This document shows, one piece after another, positions 57,505-64,000 of a DNA stretch of 64,000 bases (the stretch's first letter is position 1; each line of letters starts with the position of its first letter). Below the pieces are notes generated by a model. It ran no database searches. It was not told where the DNA came from and saw only the letters and a list, made by a program, of their open reading frames with translations. The DNA is from Pseudomonas sp. MYb118 (GTDB lineage: Bacteria > Pseudomonadota > Gammaproteobacteria > Pseudomonadales > Pseudomonadaceae): contig NZ_JBFRXN010000002.1 in assembly GCF_040947875.1 (NCBI RefSeq), positions 1,302,001 through 1,366,000 of the forward strand. Direction: 5' to 3'. A program made the position numbers and the translations under genes.

Positions 57505-58644
57505 ATGCCAGCTGCCTTCCCCCCCGATTCTGTTGGTCTGGTGACGCCGCAAATGGCGCACTTCAGCGAGCCTTTGGCCCTGGCCTGTGGCCGTTCGCTG
57601 GCAGCCTATGACCTGATTTACGAGACCTATGGCACGCTGAACGCCACGGCGAGCAACGCCGTGCTGATTTGCCACGCCCTGTCCGGCCACCACCACGCCG
57701 CCGGCTATCACAGCCCCGACGACCGCAAGCCCGGTTGGTGGGACAGCTGCATTGGTCCAGGCAAACCGATCGACACCAACAAGTTCTTCGTCGTCAGCCT
57801 GAACAACCTCGGCGGTTGCAACGGCTCCACCGGCCCCAGCAGCCTCAACCCGGAAACCGGCAAGCCGTTCGGCGCCGACTTTCCGGTACTGACCGTGGAA
57901 GACTGGGTGCACAGCCAGGCACGCCTGGCCGATCTGCTCGGCGTACAGCAATGGGCGGCGGTGATTGGCGGCAGCCTCGGCGGCATGCAGGCGTTGCAGT
58001 GGACCATGACCTACCCGGACCGCGTGCGTCACTGCCTGGCCATCGCCTCGGCACCCAAGCTGTCGGCGCAGAACATCGCGTTCAACGAAGTGGCGCGCCA
58101 GGCGATCCTCACCGACCCCGAGTTCCACGGCGGTTCGTTCCAGGAAGCGGGCGTGATCCCCAAGCGCGGCCTGATGCTGGCGCGGATGGTCGGGCACATC
58201 ACTTACCTGTCCGACGACTCCATGGGCGAGAAATTCGGCCGGGGCCTGAAGAGCGAAAAGCTCAACTACGACTTCCACAGCGTCGAGTTCCAGGTCGAAA
58301 GCTACTTGCGTTACCAGGGCGAGGAATTCTCCGGGCGTTTCGACGCCAACACGTACCTGCTGATGACCAAGGCACTGGACTACTTCGACCCGGCAGCGAA
58401 CTTCAACGATGACCTGGCGAAAACCTTCGCCAACGCCACTGCAAAGTTCTGCGTGATGTCCTTCACCACCGACTGGCGCTTCTCCCCTGCCCGTTCGCGG
58501 GAGCTGGTGGACGCACTGATGGCCGCCCGGAAAGACGTCTGCTACCTCGAGATCGACGCTCCGCAAGGCCACGATGCCTTCCTGATTCCGATCCCGCGTT
58601 ATTTGCAGGCGTTCGGCAATTACATGAACCGTATTGCGTTGTGA
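57505..58644 (+). CDS. metX: Homoserine O-acyltransferase MetX
   Basis: MetX activates the hydroxyl of homoserine for methionine synthesis. The 379-residue alpha/beta hydrolase has [15 protein letters not shown], the nucleophile elbow [12 protein letters not shown] with Ser157, and late [11 protein letters not shown] with the catalytic His; the Asp is in [21 protein letters not shown] sequence. Fluorescent pseudomonads are reported to use succinyl-CoA with a MetX-type enzyme; the acyl donor cannot be decided here. metW follows directly, as in other proteobacteria. Confidence 0.95.
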   Translation: MPAAFPPDSVGLVTPQMAHFSEPLALACGRSLAAYDLIYETYGTLNATASNAVLICHALSGHHHAAGYHSPDDRKPGWWDSCIGPGKPIDTNKFFVVSLNNLGGCNGSTGPSSLNPETGKPFGADFPVLTVEDWVHSQARLADLLGVQQWAAVIGGSLGGMQALQWTMTYPDRVRHCLAIASAPKLSAQNIAFNEVARQAILTDPEFHGGSFQEAGVIPKRGLMLARMVGHITYLSDDSMGEKFGRGLKSEKLNYDFHSVEFQVESYLRYQGEEFSGRFDANTYLLMTKALDYFDPAANFNDDLAKTFANATAKFCVMSFTTDWRFSPARSRELVDALMAARKDVCYLEIDAPQGHDAFLIPIPRYLQAFGNYMNRIAL

Positions 58645-58651
58645 GAAAGCC

Positions 58652-59272
58652 ATGAGAGCTGATCTGGAAATCATCCAGGAATGGATCCCCGCCGGCAGCC
58701 GCGTGCTCGACCTCGGCTGCGGTGACGGCGAGCTGCTGACCTGGCTGCGCGACAACAAGCAAGTCACCGGCTACGGCCTGGAAAACGATGCGGACAACAT
58801 CGCCCAGTGCGTGGCCAAGGGCATCAATGTCATCGAGCAGGACCTGGACAAGGGCCTGGGCAACTTCGCCAGCAATAGCTTCGACATCGTGGTCATGACC
58901 CAGGCGCTGCAAGCGGTGCACTACCCGGACAAGATCCTCGACGAAATGCTGCGTGTCGGTCGCCAGTGCATCATCACCTTCCCCAACTTCGGTCACTGGC
59001 GCTGCCGCTGGTACCTGGCGAGCAAGGGCCGCATGCCGGTTTCGGAGTTCCTGCCGTACACCTGGTACAACACACCGAACATCCACTTCTGCACTTTCGA
59101 AGACTTCGAGGAACTTTGCCGCGAACGTGAAGCGAAGGTCATTGATCGGCTTGCCGTGGATCAACAGCACCGCCATGGGTGGGCCAGTAAGCTATGGCCT
59201 AATCTATTAGGTGAGATCGGTATCTACCGTGTCAGCAGCCCGGGGCTCGCTGATCACCAGATCGCGGTCTGA
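58652..59272 (+). CDS. metW: Methionine biosynthesis protein MetW
   Basis: The 206-residue class I methyltransferase-like protein starts RADLEIIQEWIPAGSRVLDLGCGDGELLTWL (motif I) and has FDIVVMTQALQAVHYPDKILDEMLRVG and PNFGHWRCRWYLASKGRMPVSEFLPYTWYNTPNIHFCT, the MetW signature. MetW works with MetX in acylation of homoserine. It begins seven bases after metX. Confidence 0.94.
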   Translation: MRADLEIIQEWIPAGSRVLDLGCGDGELLTWLRDNKQVTGYGLENDADNIAQCVAKGINVIEQDLDKGLGNFASNSFDIVVMTQALQAVHYPDKILDEMLRVGRQCIITFPNFGHWRCRWYLASKGRMPVSEFLPYTWYNTPNIHFCTFEDFEELCREREAKVIDRLAVDQQHRHGWASKLWPNLLGEIGIYRVSSPGLADHQIAV

Positions 59273-59298
59273 ACCGCGCCATTGCAAGGAGAACGGTC

Positions 59299-59733
59299 AT
59301 GGGTCGTCTAGCGCTTTTCTTACTCACTGCTTGCCTGAGTGTCACGGCCATGGCCGCTGATGCGATCAAGAGCGATCGCCAGGAACAGTTCGGTGATGTG
59401 ACGGTGCACTACAACACCTTCAATTCAACGTACCTGACGCCTGACATCGCCAAGTCGGCGGAGCTGATCCGCAGCAAGAACCAGGGCGTGATCAACGTCT
59501 CGGTGCTCAAGGACGGCAAGCCGCTGATGGCCAACGTCACCGGGACGGTCAAGGACCTGACCAGCCAGAGCGTGCCCCTGAGCTTCAAGCAGATCACCGA
59601 GCAGGGCGCGATCTACTACATCGCCCAGTACCCGGTGCCGCAGCAGGAAACCCGCACCTTCGAGATCAAGGTGCAGACCGGTGATAAGATCAACACCCTC
59701 AACTTCAACCAAGAGCTGTTCCCCGGCGAATGA
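59299..59733 (+). CDS. DUF4426 periplasmic protein
   Basis: The 144-residue product has a signal peptide ([16 protein letters not shown]) and a single beta-rich domain: [31 protein letters not shown] and [22 protein letters not shown]. It is a DUF4426 protein with no known function, regularly found between metW and rdgB in pseudomonads. Its stop codon overlaps the rdgB start as ATGA (59730-59733). Confidence 0.87.
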   Translation: MGRLALFLLTACLSVTAMAADAIKSDRQEQFGDVTVHYNTFNSTYLTPDIAKSAELIRSKNQGVINVSVLKDGKPLMANVTGTVKDLTSQSVPLSFKQITEQGAIYYIAQYPVPQQETRTFEIKVQTGDKINTLNFNQELFPGE

Positions 59734-60326
59734 TCAATCTCACGCAACTCGTATTGGCCAGCCATAACGCCGGCAAACTCAAGGAACTCCAGGCCATGCT
59801 CGGCCAGTCGGTGCAACTGCGCTCGATTGGCGAATTCAGCAGCGTCGAGCCTGAAGAAACCGGCCTGTCGTTCGTCGAGAATGCCATCCTCAAGGCCCGC
59901 AACGCCGCGCGCATTTCCGGCTTGCCGGCACTGGCCGACGATTCCGGGCTGGCGGTGGACTTCCTTGGCGGTGCGCCGGGCATCTACTCGGCCCGCTATG
60001 CCGACGGCAAGGGCGACGCGGCGAACAACGCCAAGCTGCTCGACGCACTGAAGGACGTACCCGACGCCGAGCGCGGCGCGCAGTTCGTCTGCGTACTGGC
60101 GCTGGTGCGCCACGCCGATGACCCGCTGCCGATCCTCTGTGAAGGGCTGTGGCATGGCCGCATCCTGCACCAGGCCAGCGGCGAACACGGTTTTGGCTAC
60201 GACCCGCTGTTCTGGGTGCCGGAGCGCGATTGCTCCAGCGCCGAGCTGAGCCCGGCCGACAAGAACCAGATCAGTCACCGCGCCCGTGCAATGGATCTGC
60301 TGCGCCAGCGTCTGGGCTTGAAATGA
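59730..60326 (+). CDS. rdgB: XTP/dITP diphosphatase RdgB
   Basis: RdgB removes deaminated purine triphosphates (XTP, ITP) from the nucleotide pool. The 198-residue product has [18 protein letters not shown] at the start, [48 protein letters not shown] and [15 protein letters not shown], the conserved HAM1 motifs. Coupled to DUF4426 upstream and to hemW downstream by four-base overlaps. Confidence 0.96.
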   Translation: MINLTQLVLASHNAGKLKELQAMLGQSVQLRSIGEFSSVEPEETGLSFVENAILKARNAARISGLPALADDSGLAVDFLGGAPGIYSARYADGKGDAANNAKLLDALKDVPDAERGAQFVCVLALVRHADDPLPILCEGLWHGRILHQASGEHGFGYDPLFWVPERDCSSAELSPADKNQISHRARAMDLLRQRLGLK

Positions 60327-61528
60327 CCCCTGAATCACCTGCGTTGCCGCTGATCCATGGCGGCGACGCCCGCTCCTCCCGCTCGGCCCTGCCGCTGCTG
60401 CCGCCCCTGGCGCTGTACATCCACATCCCGTGGTGCGTACGCAAATGCCCGTATTGCGACTTCAACTCCCACACCGCCAGCCCTGAGCTGCCGGAAGAGG
60501 AATACGTCGACGCCCTGCTGGCCGACCTCGACCAGGACCTGTACGCCGTCCATGGCCGCCAGCTGAGTTCGATCTTCTTCGGTGGCGGCACGCCCAGCCT
60601 GTTCAGCGCACAGGCGCTGGGGCGCCTGCTTGAGGGCGTCGAGCAACGCATCCCGTTTGCCCAGGACATCGAAATCACCCTAGAAGCCAACCCCGGCACG
60701 TTCGAGCAGGACAAGTTCGTCGCCTACCGGGCGCTGGGGATCAATCGCCTGTCGATCGGCATCCAGAGTTTCCAGCAGGAAAAGCTCAAGGCCCTGGGGC
60801 GCATCCACAACGGTGACGAAGCGGTACGTGCCGCTGGCATGGCGCGTCAGGCCGGGTTCGACAACTTCAACCTGGACCTCATGCACGGCTTGCCTGACCA
60901 GTCCCTGGACGACGCCCTGGCCGACCTGCGCACCGCCATTGCCCTGAAACCGACGCACCTGTCCTGGTATCAGCTGACCCTGGAGCCCAACACCGTGTTT
61001 TGGAACCAGCCGCCGACGCTGCCGGAAGACGACACCCTGTGGGACATCCAGGAGGCCGGCCAGGCCCTGCTGGCCGAGCACGGTTACGCGCAATACGAAG
61101 TCTCGGCCTATGCGCAGCCCGGCCGCGCGGCACGGCACAACCTCAACTACTGGAGTTTTGGCGACTTCATCGGCATCGGCGCCGGCGCCCACGGCAAGCT
61201 CAGCCACCCGGACGGGCGCATCGTGCGCACCTGGAAAACGCGACTGCCCAAGGACTACCTGAATCCGGCGAAAAACTTCAAGGCTGGCGAAAAGGCCCTC
61301 GCCGATGATGAAATGCCGTTCGAATTCCTGATGAACGCCCTGCGCCTGACCGAAGGCGTCGAGTCGCGCTTGTACCCTGAGCGCACCGGCATGTCGCTTT
61401 CGAGCCTGGCCGAAGGCCGGCGCGACGCCGAACAAAGCGGGCTGTTGCAGGTCGAACCGTCACGTCTGGCGGCCACCGAACGCGGACAGCTGTTTCTCAA
61501 TGACTTGCTGCAAAAATTTCTGACCTAA
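60323..61528 (+). CDS. hemW: HemW heme chaperone (radical SAM)
   Basis: HemW is a radical SAM protein related to HemN that binds heme and helps deliver it to respiratory enzymes. The 401-residue product carries [18 protein letters not shown] with the C-x3-C-x2-C cluster motif (no extra Cys as in HemN), then [31 protein letters not shown] and [19 protein letters not shown]. The ATG at 60323 overlaps the rdgB stop as ATGA, so the longer upstream frame is rejected. Confidence 0.94.
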   Translation: MTPESPALPLIHGGDARSSRSALPLLPPLALYIHIPWCVRKCPYCDFNSHTASPELPEEEYVDALLADLDQDLYAVHGRQLSSIFFGGGTPSLFSAQALGRLLEGVEQRIPFAQDIEITLEANPGTFEQDKFVAYRALGINRLSIGIQSFQQEKLKALGRIHNGDEAVRAAGMARQAGFDNFNLDLMHGLPDQSLDDALADLRTAIALKPTHLSWYQLTLEPNTVFWNQPPTLPEDDTLWDIQEAGQALLAEHGYAQYEVSAYAQPGRAARHNLNYWSFGDFIGIGAGAHGKLSHPDGRIVRTWKTRLPKDYLNPAKNFKAGEKALADDEMPFEFLMNALRLTEGVESRLYPERTGMSLSSLAEGRRDAEQSGLLQVEPSRLAATERGQLFLNDLLQKFLT

Positions 61529-61537
61529 GGATATCGA

Positions 61538-61861
61538 ATGGATCTGGTACTCGACCTGCTCGCCACCGTGTCTCGCTGGAGCCGCAGCAACCTCTCGGAA
61601 ATCGCCCTGGCCCTGGTGGGCTGCCTGCTGGTGCTGTTCGGTGCGGATTTCAAAGGCTGGGTCGAGCAACGCCTGGGCAGCATCGCCGGCGCCCTGCGCG
61701 TCCCGCTGATGGCCCTGCTGTGCATGATCGGCAGCGGCGCCGCGCTGATCTACGCCACGCCGTGGGTGGTGCGCGGCTTGAGCCAGTTCAACAACTACAG
61801 CCTGGCGCCGGTGTTGTTGGTGGTGTTGGTGCTTATCGGCGTAGTAGCTGACCGCAAGTAA
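61538..61861 (+). CDS. DUF3392 membrane protein
   Basis: The 107-residue product is a small inner-membrane protein with three hydrophobic segments: LSEIALALVGCLLVLFGAD, VPLMALLCMIGSGAALIYATPWVVRG and LAPVLLVVLVLIGVVAD. It is DUF3392, found after hemW in pseudomonads; function unknown. AAGGATA lies before the ATG, nine bases after the hemW stop. Confidence 0.88.
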   Translation: MDLVLDLLATVSRWSRSNLSEIALALVGCLLVLFGADFKGWVEQRLGSIAGALRVPLMALLCMIGSGAALIYATPWVVRGLSQFNNYSLAPVLLVVLVLIGVVADRK

Positions 61862-61883
61862 CGCCTCATCCAACCACAAACAA

Positions 61884-61991
61884 CTGTGGGAGCGAGCCTG
61901 CTCGCGATGAGGCCGTGTCAGTCGACATTAATGTTGAATGACACACCGCAATCGCGAGCAGGTCGAATCGTCGCACCGTCGCTCCCACAGG
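61884..61991. repeat. REP doublet (REPIN), long form, with the 16-base replacement
   Basis: The left arm is CTGTGGGAGCGAGCCTGCTC and the spacer has GGCCGTGTCAGTCGACATT and TGAATGACACACCGC. The right arm carries TCGAATCGTCGCACCG in place of the single C of GCAGG-C-TCGCTCC, the same alteration as at 22684-22776. Confidence 0.9.
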
Positions 61992-62007
61992 TGATACAGC
62001 GTGTGGC

Positions 62008-62733
62008 TTAAGACTGCTTCTCGAACTTCAAGTCCCAAACCCCATGCCCAAGCCGTTCGCCGCGGCGTTCGAACTTGGTGATCGGGCGCTCGGCCGGGCG
62101 CGGGACGCACTTGCCGTCTTCGGCCAGGTTGCGATAACCGGGCGCGACGTTCATCACTTCCAGCATGTACTCGGCATACGGCTCCCAGTCGGTGGCCATG
62201 TGCAGCACACCGCCAACTTTCAACTTGCTGCGCACCAATTCGGCGAACGATGCCTGGACGATGCGGCGCTTGTGGTGGCGGCTCTTGTGCCACGGGTCCG
62301 GGAAGAACAGCATCAGGCGATCGAGGCTGTTGTCGGCCACGCAGCGGTTGAGCACTTCGATCGCGTCGCAATCGTAGACCCGCAGGTTGGTCAGGCCCTG
62401 GGTCAGCACGCCATTGAGCAGCGCACCGACACCCGGACGGTGCACTTCCACGCCGATGAAATCCTGCTCGGGCGCAGCCGCGGCCATTTCCAGCAGCGAA
62501 TGGCCCATGCCGAAACCGATTTCCAGCGAACGCGGGGCCGAGCGGCCGAACACCTGGTCGTAGTCCACCGGCGCGTCAGCCAATGGCAGCACGAACAGCG
62601 GTGCGCCCTGCTCCAGGCCACGTTGCTGGCCTTCGGTCATGCGCCCGGCGCGCATCACGAAACTCTTGATGCGGCGGTGTTGGCGCTCGTCGCCTTCTTC
62701 CGTCTGGATAGGCGTGTCGTTTGATTCAGTCAT
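62008..62733 (-). CDS. trmB: tRNA m7G46 methyltransferase
   Basis: TrmB methylates G46 of tRNA with SAM. The 241-residue protein shows [22 protein letters not shown] at the start, [34 protein letters not shown] (motif I) and [27 protein letters not shown], the PDPWxKxRHxKRR signature. The ATG at 62733 is preferred over a TTG three bases earlier. It is the last gene of a thiS-thiG-trmB unit. Confidence 0.95.
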   Translation of the reverse strand: MTESNDTPIQTEEGDERQHRRIKSFVMRAGRMTEGQQRGLEQGAPLFVLPLADAPVDYDQVFGRSAPRSLEIGFGMGHSLLEMAAAAPEQDFIGVEVHRPGVGALLNGVLTQGLTNLRVYDCDAIEVLNRCVADNSLDRLMLFFPDPWHKSRHHKRRIVQASFAELVRSKLKVGGVLHMATDWEPYAEYMLEVMNVAPGYRNLAEDGKCVPRPAERPITKFERRGERLGHGVWDLKFEKQS

Positions 62734-62742
62734 CAATGGCTC

Positions 62743-63537
62743 TTACTTGATCAGACCATCCAGCGGCGAAGAGGCGCTGGCGTAGAGTTTTTTCGGCATG
62801 CGGCCGGCGAGGTAGGCCAGGCGACCGGCGACGATGGCGTGCTTCATGGCTTCGGCCATCATGATCGGCTGTTGCGCGTTGGCGATGGCCGAGTTCATCA
62901 GCACCGCTTCGCAGCCCAGTTCCATGGCGATGGTGGCGTCGGACGCGGTACCGACACCGGCATCCACCAGCACCGGGATCTTGGCTTCTTCGAGGATGAT
63001 CTGCAGGTTGTATGGGTTGCAGATCCCCAGGCCCGTGCCGATCAGGCCGGCCAGCGGCATCACCGCGATGCAGCCGATTTCCGCCAGTTGGCGTGCGATG
63101 ATCGGGTCATCGCTGGTGTAAACCATCACGTCGAAGCCTTCCTTGACCAGCACTTCGGCGGCCTTGAGGGTTTCGATCACGTTGGGGAACAGGGTTTTCT
63201 GGTCCGCCAGCACTTCCAGCTTCACCAGGTTGTGGCCGTCGAGCAGCTCACGGGCCAGGCGGCAGGTGCGCACAGCTTCGGTGGCGTCGTAGCAGCCGGC
63301 GGTGTTCGGCAGGATGGTGTAGCGATCCGGTGGCAGGATATCCAGCAGGTTCGGTTCGCCCGGGTTCTGGCCGATGTTGGTCCGGCGCACGGCCACGGTG
63401 ACGATCTCGGCGCCCGAGGCCTCGATGGCCAGGCGGGTTTCTTCCATGTCACGGTATTTGCCGGTGCCGACCAGCAGACGCGACTGGTAAGTACGACCGG
63501 CCAGGACGAAAGGCTTGTCGGTGCGAACGATGCTCAT
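62743..63537 (-). CDS. thiG: Thiazole synthase ThiG
   Basis: ThiG makes the thiazole phosphate part of thiamine from deoxyxylulose phosphate, dehydroglycine and ThiS thiocarboxylate. The 264-residue TIM-barrel has [84 protein letters not shown] and [32 protein letters not shown]. The ATG at 63537 gives the normal start. It is 63 bases after thiS. Confidence 0.95.
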   Translation of the reverse strand: MSIVRTDKPFVLAGRTYQSRLLVGTGKYRDMEETRLAIEASGAEIVTVAVRRTNIGQNPGEPNLLDILPPDRYTILPNTAGCYDATEAVRTCRLARELLDGHNLVKLEVLADQKTLFPNVIETLKAAEVLVKEGFDVMVYTSDDPIIARQLAEIGCIAVMPLAGLIGTGLGICNPYNLQIILEEAKIPVLVDAGVGTASDATIAMELGCEAVLMNSAIANAQQPIMMAEAMKHAIVAGRLAYLAGRMPKKLYASASSPLDGLIK

Positions 63538-63600
63538 GGGAAATCCTCTGTTGGGGTGAGGTTCTTGCACAATAATGCTATGGCCGCGCGGGCCGGGCGA

Positions 63601-63801
63601 CTAGCCGCCGCCGATGGCGTGCACCACTTCGACGCTGTCGCCGTCATTGAGGGTGGTGTCCGCGTGTTGGCTGCGCGGGACGATATCCAGGTTGAGCTCG
63701 ACTGCGACCCGGCGTCCGGTCAGTTCCAGACGGGCCAGCAGGGCCGCAACGGTTTCACCGTCGGGCAGTTCAAGGGATTCGCCGTTCAACTGAATGCGCA
63801 T
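63601..63801 (-). CDS. thiS: Sulfur carrier protein ThiS
   Basis: ThiS carries sulfur as a C-terminal thiocarboxylate to ThiG. The 66-residue beta-grasp protein starts [22 protein letters not shown] and ends HAIGGG, giving the Gly-Gly terminus required for activation. The ATG at 63801 is chosen: further upstream codons are not part of the family. Adenylation by ThiF/MoeB must come from elsewhere in the genome. Confidence 0.94.
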   Translation of the reverse strand: MRIQLNGESLELPDGETVAALLARLELTGRRVAVELNLDIVPRSQHADTTLNDGDSVEVVHAIGGG

Positions 63802-63888
63802 GCCAAATGCCGCCATCATTTTTAGGGGCTGGCATTCTAGCCCGATCGGTCAGGATGACCCAAGCCATTCGTCGTCGCACCCCTCGAC

Positions 63889-63978
63889 CTGCCTTCTGCC
63901 TTCAGCCCTCTGCCTCCTACCTTGTGCCCTCTGCCTCCTGCCTTGTGCCTTGTGCCTTGTGCCTTGTGCCTTGTGCCT
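63889..63978. repeat. GCCTTGT heptamer tandem repeat
   Basis: From 63940 to 63978 the seven-base unit GCCTTGT occurs five and a half times without error. The preceding 50 bases (63889-63939) are degenerate copies such as GCCTTCT, GCCTCCT and GCCCTCT, giving a pyrimidine-rich block on one strand. It lies upstream of thiS and runs into a REP element. Confidence 0.88.
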
Positions 63979-63980
63979 AC

Positions 63981-64000
63981 TGTGGGAGCGAGCCTGCTCG
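63981..64000 (+). repeat. REP element cut by the window edge
   Basis: TGTGGGAGCGAGCCTGCTCG is the left arm of a REP of the CCC subtype; the partner would lie beyond the window. Confidence 0.85.

Overview
The window is chromosomal DNA of a Pseudomonas, most likely of the P. fluorescens group. The evidence is the high G+C coding style, the gene orders (metK; ahcY-metF-rhlE2; pilGHIJ-chpA; gshB-tonB-algH-ruvX-pyrR-pyrB-pyrC'; pilT/yggS-proC-yggT; metX-metW-DUF4426-rdgB-hemW; thiS-thiG-trmB), which match what I recall of Pseudomonas genomes, an SAH riboswitch before ahcY, and at least 18 REP doublets of the GTGGGAGCGAGC / GTAGGAGCGGGC type typical of fluorescent pseudomonads. Almost everything is coding. 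I saw no tRNA, rRNA, CRISPR array, insertion sequence, integrase or prophage gene.

Layout. 1-6.5 kb: the end of a regulator-methyltransferase gene, metK, ligB, a DUF1090 protein, a lipoprotein cytochrome c', mltA and a MAPEG protein. 6.8-11.8 kb: an accessory stretch with a DHA1 drug-efflux-type MFS protein, a full-length ExoU-like patatin phospholipase, a formate/nitrite-type channel and a hotdog thioesterase. 11.9-17.7 kb: the methyl cycle (SAH riboswitch, ahcY, metF), a periplasmic binding protein and the RhlE2 helicase. 17.8-23.5 kb: a cytochrome b561/YceI operon, a flavin amine oxidase with an Ala/Lys/Pro tail, bioA and rsmE. 23.6-27.2 kb: a binding protein, RidA and D-amino-acid dehydrogenase cluster with a divergent LysR regulator. 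27.3-36.4 kb: a frameshifted hemolysin III (TrhA) gene, then mdcR and the malonate operon mdcABCDEGH-madLM, translationally coupled from mdcA to mdcH. 36.6-46.2 kb: the Pil-Chp chemosensory operon pilG-pilH-pilI-pilJ-chpA-chpC, which would control type IV pili. 46.5-52.5 kb: gshB, tonB, algH, ruvX and pyrR-pyrB-pyrC'. 52.6-57.3 kb: a TM2 protein, an NlpC/P60 hydrolase, pilT and yggS-proC-yggT. 57.5-63.8 kb: metX-metW-DUF4426-rdgB-hemW-DUF3392, then trmB, thiG and thiS on the other strand.

How the parts fit. Methionine and SAM metabolism recurs (metK, ahcY, metF, metX, metW), with SAH sensed by RNA at ahcY. The malonate block encodes a decarboxylase, its prosthetic-group assembly enzymes, a two-part importer and a regulator. 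Twitching or surface sensing is represented by the Pil-Chp system and by pilT some 8 kb away.

The points most worth a second look are the ExoU-like phospholipase in a fluorescens-type background, the single-base frameshift in a C6/G6 tract of trhA, a REP doublet that supplies the stop codon of pilI inside the pil-chp operon, REP copies carrying the same 16-base replacement at two loci, an inverted repeat abutting the tonB start codon, the long AlgP/H1-like tail on the amine oxidase, and a heptamer tandem repeat at the right edge.
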